Origin: Candidatus Bathyarchaeota archaeon
GTDB lineage: Archaea; Thermoproteota; Bathyarchaeia; 40CM-2-53-6
Length of the DNA: 40,248 bases
Direction of reading: 5' to 3'
Assembly (NCBI GenBank): GCA_005888745.1
Contig: VBBS01000043.1
Coordinates: 1-40,248 of the forward strand
Shown one piece after another: positions 33,590-40,248 of this stretch. The notes beneath the pieces were generated by a model, which worked only from the letters and a program-made list of their open reading frames with translations, did no database searches and had not been told where the DNA came from. How positions within the stretch are numbered: the first letter of the stretch is position 1; the number at the start of each line of letters is the position of its first letter. A program made the translations under genes and the position numbers.

Positions 33590-36500
33590 TTGACACATGG
33601 AACAGTAGGAAAACTCGCCAGAGAATACACCCCCCGCCAGACCGAGCAGGACACGCTCACCTGGTGGAATACTAACCGGACGTATCAAAAGACAAAGAAG
33701 AAACTCCTCAAACGTCCCAAGTTCTACTTCCTAGACGGTCCGCCATACGTAACAAACGCTCCCCACGTGGGGCTTGCCTGGAACAAGACGCTGAAAGACA
33801 TCGTGATCCGATACTACAGGATGAAAGGCTTCAACGTCCACGATCAACCAGGCTATGACTGCCACGGCCTTCCGGTTGAAGTGCTGATCGAAAAGTCGTT
33901 GAAGCTAACCTCGAAAAAGGACATCGAGAATGTTGTCGGAGTAGACCGGTTCATCGCTGACTGCAAGAAATTCGCAGAGGAAAACGTCCAAGCTCAGACC
34001 AAGGTTCTGAAAAACCTCGGGATCTGGATGGACTGGGATAATCCCTACCTGACATACAAGGACGGTTACATCGAATCTGTCTGGTGGACGATCAAACGAG
34101 CCCAGGAGAAACGTCTTCTCTACAAGGCTCTGAAGGTAGTCCACTGGTGTCCCCGCTGCGAGACAGCACTCGCAGGATACGAGGTCACCGACGAGTACAG
34201 AACCGTTCAAGACTTCTCGATCTATGTAAAACTCCCACTGGTCGAGAAACCAGGAGAGTTCATACTCATCTGGACCACCACCCCTTGGACGCTACCAGCA
34301 AACCTCGGCGTGATGGTTCACCCAGACAAGCCATACGTTTTGGTCGAGGTTGATGGAGTCAAGCTGATACTTGCTAAGGAGCGGCTTGAACAAGTCCTCG
34401 GAGGGCGAACCTACAGGACTCTTGAGGAGTATCAAGGACGAGAACTGGAGGGCACGCAGTACCGCCCACCTCTCCAAGAGGAGACCCATGCCCTTACCGG
34501 GGCGGACAGGCATCGAGTTCTCCTCAGCGCTGAACACGTTTCAATGTCTGAAGGAACCGGAGCCGTCCACACTGCTCCAGGGCATGGAGAAGAGGACTTC
34601 GAGGTTGGTACGAAATACGGACTGCCTGTCTTCTCGCCAGTCGACCCGTCAGGTCGCTTCACCAATGAAGCTGGAAAATACGTGGGGCTCTCGGTTAGGG
34701 ATGCGAACAGAGTGATTATCGAAGATCTCAAAGCCAAGAACCTTCTCTGGAAAGAGGAAACAATCGAACACTCTTACCCTCACTGCTGGAGATGCAAAAC
34801 AGCCCTCATCCTTCGAGCGACAGACCAATGGTTCGTCAAAGTCACCTCCATCAAGAAAAAAATGCTGAGTGAGAACGATAAGGTCCGATGGGTGCCAGAA
34901 TGGGCCGGCTCCAAGAGATTCCACGACTGGCTGGAAGGCGCTAGGGATTGGGTGATATCCCGCCAACGCTACTGGGGCGTGCCAATACCGGTTTGGACCT
35001 GCGAGAAGTGCGGAGAACATACAGTGATCGGCTCGAAAGCAGAACTCGTCAAACTCGCTCTAAACGCACCTAAAGAGTTTGAACTCCACAGAAATGGCGT
35101 CGACAAAATACAGGTCAAATGCAAATGCGGGGGAAAAGCAAAGAGAGAGCCTGATATTCTGGATGTCTGGATGGACTCGGGCACCGCATCCTGGGCCAGC
35201 CTAGGCTATCCAAAGAAAACTGTCGAGCTGAAACGCTGGTGGCCCGCGAACCTTATCCTCGAGGCACATGATCAGACAAGAGGCTGGTTCTACAACCAGC
35301 TCGTTCCGAGCATCCTAGCCTTCAACCGAAGCCCATACCAAACGGTGGTGATGCATGGACACACTCTGGATGAGATAGGGGAAAAGATGAGCAAGTCGAA
35401 AGGAAACTTCGTCAGTCCAGATGAAGTCGTGGGAAAGTACAGCCGCGATGCCCTTCGATTCTATACCGTTCAGTCAACCCTCTGGGAGGATTTCCAGTTT
35501 TCATGGAACGCCGTTGAAGTGGCGGCTAAGGACCTCCAGATTGCATGGAACGTCTTCTCGTTCGCCACACTCTACATGAGCCTTGACAAGTTCAAACCGG
35601 ATTCATGGTCTGTTGAGAGAGTCTGGAAAGATCTGAGGCCCGAAGACAAGTGGCTGGTCTCCCGGAGCGAGAGCCTTCTGAAAGAGGTGACCGGCCATAT
35701 GGAAGGCCTCGAATTGCACCTTGCGCTGCGTAGACTGAGAGCCTTTGTGATAGAGGATTTGAGTCACTGGTACATCCGCCTCGTAAGAAGAAGGTTCTGG
35801 CAAGAGAAACAAAACAGGGACAAACTTGCCTCATACGCAGCCCTCCACTATGCCCTGAAGACCTGGCTGATCCTATCATCTCCATTCATCCCGCTCCTGA
35901 CTGAGACAGTCTACCAGCAGGCCTTTCGAAGGACCATGAAGTCGGACCTCGAGAGCATTCACATGTCCGCTTGGCCAAACTCTAGACCAAGATGGATCAA
36001 CAAGAGGCTTGAGGAAAACACGGAGATAGTGCAACAGGTCTCGGCAGCTTCATCATCAGCCAGGCAATCGAAGAAGGTAAAACTACGCCAACCAGTTGCC
36101 AGAGTCCTTATCGTTACGAGTAGTGACAAGGTAAAGCGAGCGGTCAAGAACCTCCGACCACTATTCCTACAACAGACAAACTCGAAAGACATCCGACTCG
36201 TGGGCCTCGCGGAAGAAGAGCAGCTGAAGAAACTGATAGTTGAACCGAACTTCAAAGGCCTCGGACCCATTTTCAAAGGAGACGCTAACAAGGTCGCGGA
36301 AGCACTACGTTCCCTAAACGGACGCCAGCTCTTTCAAGCCCTTCAAGCCAACAAATCTTACACGTTAAAAATGAATAATCAAGACTACAAGATTACTCGC
36401 CAGATGGCAGCATTCAAAGAAGAAATGCCAGAAAACTTTGCCATGGGAAGCTTCGACCATGGCCGCGTCTACATCGATCTAACCATTCCCAAAGAACTGG

Positions 36501-36787
36501 TAAGAGAGGGCTTCGTCAGAGAGATTGTCAGACGGCTGCAGGAAATGAGGAAACGCCTCGACCTCCCAGTGGACGCCTTCGTGGAAGCATATGTGACCGT
36601 TCCTGACGCTCAGAAGTTGGAATGGTTGGAAGACGAGCGAGACTACCTCATGGGAGAAGTAAGGGTGGAAACACTCCATATCCTACGTCCTGACCAAGAA
36701 AGACCGAAAGCGAAAGCGGAAGAGAACTGGGAGATAGAAGGTCAGACGTTTCAGATGGGACTCTCGTCGAAAAAGGCTCAATACTAA
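33590..36787 (+). CDS. ileS: isoleucyl-tRNA synthetase
   Basis: The enzyme of about 1065 residues charges tRNA-Ile. The class I HIGH-type motif is PHVGLAWNK near residue 59, the KMSKS loop is GEKMSKSKGNF near residue 600, and the CP1 editing domain (WTTTPWTLPANLGV and TAPGHGEEDFEVG) lies between. Zinc-type Cys pairs (CPRC, CWRC, CEKC with CKC) are present. The archaeal/eukaryal layout is clear from length and the C-terminal domain. The ATG at 33527 adds 21 non-conserved residues and lies before the predicted transcript start, so I prefer TTG at 33590, whose product begins near GKLAREYTPRQTEQDTLTWW. Confidence 0.95.
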   Translation: MTHGTVGKLAREYTPRQTEQDTLTWWNTNRTYQKTKKKLLKRPKFYFLDGPPYVTNAPHVGLAWNKTLKDIVIRYYRMKGFNVHDQPGYDCHGLPVEVLIEKSLKLTSKKDIENVVGVDRFIADCKKFAEENVQAQTKVLKNLGIWMDWDNPYLTYKDGYIESVWWTIKRAQEKRLLYKALKVVHWCPRCETALAGYEVTDEYRTVQDFSIYVKLPLVEKPGEFILIWTTTPWTLPANLGVMVHPDKPYVLVEVDGVKLILAKERLEQVLGGRTYRTLEEYQGRELEGTQYRPPLQEETHALTGADRHRVLLSAEHVSMSEGTGAVHTAPGHGEEDFEVGTKYGLPVFSPVDPSGRFTNEAGKYVGLSVRDANRVIIEDLKAKNLLWKEETIEHSYPHCWRCKTALILRATDQWFVKVTSIKKKMLSENDKVRWVPEWAGSKRFHDWLEGARDWVISRQRYWGVPIPVWTCEKCGEHTVIGSKAELVKLALNAPKEFELHRNGVDKIQVKCKCGGKAKREPDILDVWMDSGTASWASLGYPKKTVELKRWWPANLILEAHDQTRGWFYNQLVPSILAFNRSPYQTVVMHGHTLDEIGEKMSKSKGNFVSPDEVVGKYSRDALRFYTVQSTLWEDFQFSWNAVEVAAKDLQIAWNVFSFATLYMSLDKFKPDSWSVERVWKDLRPEDKWLVSRSESLLKEVTGHMEGLELHLALRRLRAFVIEDLSHWYIRLVRRRFWQEKQNRDKLASYAALHYALKTWLILSSPFIPLLTETVYQQAFRRTMKSDLESIHMSAWPNSRPRWINKRLEENTEIVQQVSAASSSARQSKKVKLRQPVARVLIVTSSDKVKRAVKNLRPLFLQQTNSKDIRLVGLAEEEQLKKLIVEPNFKGLGPIFKGDANKVAEALRSLNGRQLFQALQANKSYTLKMNNQDYKITRQMAAFKEEMPENFAMGSFDHGRVYIDLTIPKELVREGFVREIVRRLQEMRKRLDLPVDAFVEAYVTVPDAQKLEWLEDERDYLMGEVRVETLHILRPDQERPKAKAEENWEIEGQTFQMGLSSKKAQY

Positions 36788-36793
36788 AACCGA

Positions 36794-37930
36794 TTGGGTC
36801 TGGACGACGTGAAGAGAGTAGGCTTCTTCGTCAATCCAATAGCTGGAATGGGCGGAGCAGTTGGGCTAAAGGGGACCGACGGAAGGCAAACACTGCGCGA
36901 TGCCGTTCGAAAGGGCGCGAAGCCAGTCTCTCTCGAACGAGGCCTGAGATTCTTGGAAGAGGTTCAGAGGAGAAGCTCGGGCATCGAATTTCTAACTGCT
37001 CCGGGACGCATGGGTGCGAGCATAGCCGACCAATTGAAGCTTGAACATGAATTAGTTGGACGAATTGGAAAGACCACCACCTCTGATGACAGCATTAGGA
37101 TCGCCCGTCTAATGAGACGAAAGAGAGTGGACTTGATCGTCTTTTGTGGTGGAGACGGGACTGCTCGCGATGTGTTGGAAGGAGTCGGCCCCGACGCTCC
37201 TGCGCTTGGTGTCCCGGCTGGAGTGAAGATTTACTCATCGGTCTTCGCCATCAGTCCAGCAGCCGCGGCGGAGTCCACTGTCGCGTTTCTTGGAGGTCAG
37301 ATCCCCGCGAGATTGGGAGAAGTTGCCGATGTCGATGAAGTCGCGTTTAGGAAGAATCGCTTGTCGGTTAAGCTGTTCGGCTATCTTACAACTCCCGATT
37401 CGGGGCCACTTATGCAAGCATCAAAATCGGCTACGGGATTATCTGAGGATTCTGAACTAGACGCGATCGCTGAATATTTCATCGAAAAGATCGACCCGGG
37501 AATTACATACGTTCTCGGTCCAGGATCAACAGTTGAGAGGATCGCAAAGCGTTTGGGAGTTAAGAAATCGTTTCTTGGGGTGGATGTTGTTGAGGGAAAT
37601 GGGACGACATCGAGGCTGGATGTTGACGAGGCGACCTTGATGTCCTTGGTGAGCAAAACTTCACGGAAGAATTCAATGAAGATTGTCATTTCCCCAATTG
37701 GTGGACAGGGCTTCCTCTTCGGACGCGGAAATCAACAGATCAGCCCGCGGGTAATTCGCAGAGTGGGTTTTGAAAACATTACCGTGGTTGGATCGAGAAG
37801 CAAGATCGAGGCCCTGCATCCGCGACGTCTTCTTTCCGACTCAGGTAGTGACGAGATAGATCAACAGTTACGAGGCTACCTTCGGGTAATCACGGGATAC
37901 CGGGAAGAAATGGTCGTCAAAGTCGAGTAG
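36794..37930 (+). CDS. AcoX-type ATP-NAD kinase family protein
   Basis: The 378-residue protein has the NAD-kinase signature VFCGGDGTARDV near residue 118 and the AcoX subgroup start VGFFVNPIAGMGGAVGLKGTDG. A conserved SPIGGQGFLFGRGNQQISP segment near residue 300 completes the fold. Members phosphorylate NAD or a related cofactor; AcoX proteins often lie in acetoin genes, but none are here. The TTG start lies 6 bases after the ileS stop, so the two are probably co-transcribed. Confidence 0.88.
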   Translation: MGLDDVKRVGFFVNPIAGMGGAVGLKGTDGRQTLRDAVRKGAKPVSLERGLRFLEEVQRRSSGIEFLTAPGRMGASIADQLKLEHELVGRIGKTTTSDDSIRIARLMRRKRVDLIVFCGGDGTARDVLEGVGPDAPALGVPAGVKIYSSVFAISPAAAAESTVAFLGGQIPARLGEVADVDEVAFRKNRLSVKLFGYLTTPDSGPLMQASKSATGLSEDSELDAIAEYFIEKIDPGITYVLGPGSTVERIAKRLGVKKSFLGVDVVEGNGTTSRLDVDEATLMSLVSKTSRKNSMKIVISPIGGQGFLFGRGNQQISPRVIRRVGFENITVVGSRSKIEALHPRRLLSDSGSDEIDQQLRGYLRVITGYREEMVVKVE

Positions 37931-38034
37931 CGCAACTAGGCTTCTGAACAGAAGCCCCGCTGTGCCCCCGTGATGATGACCAGCAGTAACACTACGCTCT
38001 AAGTCATATGGACCCCTAAGACTAGCGATTGCTA

Positions 38035-38406
38035 ATGCCTTCAACTCACACAAAGGTTCGGAAGAGGAAAGCCAAATCCAAAACCGCTACAAGATCCCGT
38101 AAGTCTTCGCATCCCCGCAAATCGACTCTAAGGAGTGGTTCTCATCCCAGGCGAAAGACTGTTGCGAAGCAAGATGATGTAACCTACGTATACGAATGCA
38201 CCCGTCCGGGATGCGGGTACAAGATCTGGCGCGACGAAAAGGGCGAACAGGGACAGCTACGTAACGACCTGAAATGTCCAAAGTGCCACCACATAGAATT
38301 CCGATGCCTAGGCAAGGGAGATCTACCGGAAAGCTTCCAAGTTCCAATTCCCACGAACCCTGTCGACTTCGACGCAGTCAAGACATCCGAGATATGGTCG
38401 AACTAA
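38035..38406 (+). CDS. zinc-ribbon protein with basic N-terminus
   Basis: The 123-residue protein has a 45-residue Lys/Arg/Ser-rich, probably disordered start, then a zinc ribbon: ECTRPGCGYKIW and, after 18 residues, CPKCHHIEFRC. The arrangement resembles rubredoxin-like ribbons of RNA polymerase subunit P/Rpc10 or ribosomal proteins, but it is larger than subunit P. The basic arm suggests RNA or DNA binding. A TTG at 38029 is two codons earlier. It stands alone with 104 bases before it. Confidence 0.65.
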   Translation: MPSTHTKVRKRKAKSKTATRSRKSSHPRKSTLRSGSHPRRKTVAKQDDVTYVYECTRPGCGYKIWRDEKGEQGQLRNDLKCPKCHHIEFRCLGKGDLPESFQVPIPTNPVDFDAVKTSEIWSN

Positions 38407-38875
38407 GAAACCGGCTTTCGATGAGAACGAAGACTCCGCATAATCCATAGCCCTGGAAATTGGGAGTGGAATTTGCTCGAGCAATGGAGACGGATAAGGA
38501 TCTTCTGTTGGTGCGGGGGGTGGGATTTGGACACAGGTTTACTAGTACATATAAGGCAAATCCCATCGGGCCGCTGAATCACGTGAATCATCCCGCGCGC
38601 ATCGACTAGAGCGTGGTGAGGAACTGGCTAAAGTACGGTTCAGATAGACAAATCCTCCTATATCTCTCCATTGAACAAAACTGAATCGTCTTGGCTCGCC
38701 TAGCCTGCTCGTTTGGCATTGGACGATTCTTTTCTAGCCGATTCGACGCTCATGACGTCTACGCAATCGGATCGGGTTATCTAAGACAGAGCCTATGACC
38801 AGCCGGGTTTTGGACACTCGGGTGTTAGACTGGCTTTGTGTAACTTGTAAAACCGGCCTGGCTCTCTTGGGCCGG
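38407..38875. other. 469-base stretch without a supported gene
   Basis: The region lies between two convergent genes. Apart from the tRNA-3'-end-like piece at 38509-38531, I see a tandem TGAATCAcg-TGAATCA at about 38575-38590 and no convincing frame. Short minus frames here lack any family character. Confidence 0.45.
38509..38531 (-). repeat. tRNA 3'-end-like remnant (possible attachment-site scar)
   Basis: On the minus strand the sequence reads TCCAAATCCCAC then CCCCCGC, A and CCA, which is the T-loop, T-stem 3' strand, acceptor 3' strand, discriminator and CCA of a tRNA-Leu-type molecule. The T-stem 5' strand and the D and anticodon arms are not convincing upstream, although a GCGCGGG with one mismatch to the acceptor lies at a class II distance. 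It looks like a copied tRNA end left by an integrating element, or a decayed tRNA. Confidence 0.4.
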
Positions 38876-39229
38876 TCAGGTGGCTTCGCGGGGTTTCTTC
38901 CCAGTCCTGACGGCTAGCAATATGCCCGTGCTGATGGCTATGATGGTGGCAGCGGCGATACCGAGCAATATGAATGGTGATATTGACGGAACTGTTTGGG
39001 GTGGAGTGGGAATCGGGATTTGCTGGGAGTTTTGGTTGATCGTCTCGCTTATGCTTGTCTGGGCATGAGAATCGTTCTCGTCCGTGGCATTCACGACGAT
39101 CGTGTAACTTTTGGAGGGAGTGTTTCCTTGGTCTGGATATGCGTGAGTATCATACCTCTCTCCTGGCCCTGTTGGGGTCAGGCTAGACTTGTAGACTCCG
39201 ATGACTTGGTTTGATGTGATGCCGCCTGT
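38876..39229 (-). pseudogene. in-frame continuation of the signal-peptidase-like gene beyond a TAG, with membrane anchor
   Basis: Directly after the TAG at 39230-39232 (minus strand) the same frame stays open for 117 codons. It continues the signal-peptidase pattern with TSNQVIGVYKSSLTPTGPGE, then a beta-type segment (SKSYTIVVNATDEN), a Pro/Gln/Thr linker, a membrane helix (SPFILLGIAAATIIAISTG) and GKKPREAT. It can be made only by readthrough or is the cut-off tail of a broken gene. A GTG at 39094 could in theory start a 72-residue piece. Confidence 0.7.
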
Positions 39230-40248
39230 CTAGTCCCAGATGTCCCGAACAGGGTTCGCATCGCCCTGGGTCCAGAACGTGTATGGACCGTAGGGGGCGC
39301 TTGGCGGGATTATCTTGATGATCCGGTGCATGACAAGATACGCAGGCTCTTGTGGATAGGGTCTGAAGATGATTATCGACCCGTTGACTACAGCTGACGG
39401 GTCCTTTTGAGCCTGAGCGAGAACGAGACTGTTATCGGGGATCGTGCAATTGTTTGAGTTGAGGCTGGGGTTTGATCGCTGGCACATGCTTTCAGAAGTC
39501 ATGTTGAAGATCAGATCCGGTATCGAGTTGTCGCCCCAGTCAACCCATGAGGCCGTGACATTTCCTTCTGCCTCCATCGCGGTATAATCCAATCTGACGG
39601 ATTGTCCGGGTCTTGCAGGGTTTGGCGAGAGACTACTGATCGAGAGTACAGGCTGTACTCTTGCTAAGCTGTAGCTGGTCATCACGTAAGAATCGAACAG
39701 GCTCCCGGTCATTGGGTTGAAGCTCATGAATTTCACGGTCGTCTTGGCTTGGATACTGAACCATCGATACTCGTTCAACTGTTTCCCATCGTTGATGTAC
39801 TGGGCTACGAGGAACGTATCGAATGTTCCTGCCGGAACGATCACGGTTGTCTGGTTGACAACAATTCTCTTAGTCGAGAAACTTATCGGTGTCTGGGTGT
39901 GGTTTCCTTGTTGGTCCTTGTACCAGCCTGTGGCCGTGGAGTTCGACCACCAGGATTTTCCCACCGCTAGGGGAAAGTCGTAGAGGTGGATTGGCGGGAT
40001 GTAGACTGAACTGAAATTGTATGGTGTCATGTGATCGACATAGAATTCCCGAGAGACGTTCCAGTCTCTTATCCAGACCGTATCGTTCCAGGCAGGATTC
40101 GTCTCCTGGTCAACAACGCACGGTGATGGGCCGCAAGCATCTGGACGGATGATCTGTTCTCTGCTGTTTTCCTCGGGACCAGAATACAGGTAGTACCAGG
40201 TGTCTCCAACATGCAAGACTGGAGAAGCCGAAGATGTGGCGGCGAGCT
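39230..40248 (-). CDS. signal-peptidase-I-like surface protein, 5' end outside window
   Basis: The frame runs in from the right edge; residues at the edge (AATSSASPVLHVGDTW) look like the end of a signal peptide. About 200 residues of extracellular beta-rich sequence come first, then a PKD-like piece (LSPNPARPGQSVRLDY, WVDWGDNS). The last 120 residues match the catalytic core of ER/archaeal-type signal peptidase I: Ser-Met in TSESM, GSIIIFRPY, MHRIIKI (His), and FWTQGDANPVRD (Asp). The TAG comes right after VRDIWD, before the final strand of that fold. A lone extracellular peptidase, rather than the housekeeping enzyme, is likely. Confidence 0.75.
   Translation of the reverse strand, partial: LAATSSASPVLHVGDTWYYLYSGPEENSREQIIRPDACGPSPCVVDQETNPAWNDTVWIRDWNVSREFYVDHMTPYNFSSVYIPPIHLYDFPLAVGKSWWSNSTATGWYKDQQGNHTQTPISFSTKRIVVNQTTVIVPAGTFDTFLVAQYINDGKQLNEYRWFSIQAKTTVKFMSFNPMTGSLFDSYVMTSYSLARVQPVLSISSLSPNPARPGQSVRLDYTAMEAEGNVTASWVDWGDNSIPDLIFNMTSESMCQRSNPSLNSNNCTIPDNSLVLAQAQKDPSAVVNGSIIIFRPYPQEPAYLVMHRIIKIIPPSAPYGPYTFWTQGDANPVRDIWD

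Noticed and set aside
38378-38591. Short minus frames of 62 residues
   Set aside because: They cross the zinc-ribbon stop and the tRNA-like piece and resemble no protein family.
39230-39232. TAG as pyrrolysine codon
   Set aside because: TAG ends many genes here (for example at 150, 924, 2561, 4739, 8137, 8132), so a dedicated Pyl code is unlikely; no Pyl genes are in view.
1-40248. CRISPR array, prophage or toxin-antitoxin module
   Set aside because: No regularly spaced repeats, cas, capsid, terminase, integrase or toxin-type genes were found.

Overview
The window comes from an archaeon. It carries a TFIIB transcription factor, an archaeal/eukaryal-type isoleucyl-tRNA synthetase, AT-rich box A promoters 25-40 bases before several starts, many TTG and GTG starts, a tRNA gene that is apparently interrupted at non-canonical positions, and secreted or anchored surface proteins with PKD and Ig-like repeats. 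The gene mix (FumC, cupredoxin surface protein, stand-alone LigD phosphoesterase, 7TM sensors, tRNA introns) would suit a Thermoproteota-like (TACK) lineage, but I cannot place it more finely from sequence alone.

Layout. 1-5.4 kb: end of a PKD surface protein, a secreted phosphoesterase with a related PKD tail, a fumarylacetoacetate-hydrolase-family enzyme, a Gfo/Idh/MocA oxidoreductase and two doubtful small Cys proteins. 5.4-9.8 kb: class II fumarase, a Nif3-like protein and a Nudix hydrolase overlapping by 4 bases, a convergent HAD phosphatase and two small membrane proteins. 9.8-13.5 kb: a three-gene ABC-2 exporter and a branched-chain aminotransferase. 13.6-15.0 kb: a frameshifted TnpB and a tRNA-Val(UAC) with two extra segments. 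15.0-20 kb: VOC protein, class I/II aminotransferase, DUF1428-like protein, sarcosine-oxidase-family flavoenzyme, small membrane protein and TFB. 20-23.4 kb: a 7TM protein with a MEDS-like domain, tail to tail with a probable class I terpene synthase that has its own strong promoter. 23.5-27.8 kb: CPA2 antiporter and coupled membrane protein, cupredoxin/Ig-like surface protein, LigD 3'-phosphoesterase and AhpD-like protein. 27.8-31.1 kb: a fumarate reductase operon frdABCD. 31.1-38.4 kb: a second 7TM sensor-like protein, HIT hydrolase, IleRS, an AcoX-type NAD-kinase homologue and a zinc-ribbon protein. 38.4-40.2 kb: a tRNA 3'-end-like remnant and a signal-peptidase-like surface protein interrupted by an in-frame TAG.

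How it works together. Fumarase and fumarate reductase together allow malate-fumarate-succinate interconversion with quinol as donor. The surface proteins, antiporter and exporter describe the cell envelope. The most unusual elements are the archaeal terpene synthase candidate beside a 7TM MEDS-like protein, the second 7TM protein of the same design 9 kb away, the doubly interrupted tRNA-Val, and the anchored signal-peptidase-like protein whose frame continues through an amber codon.
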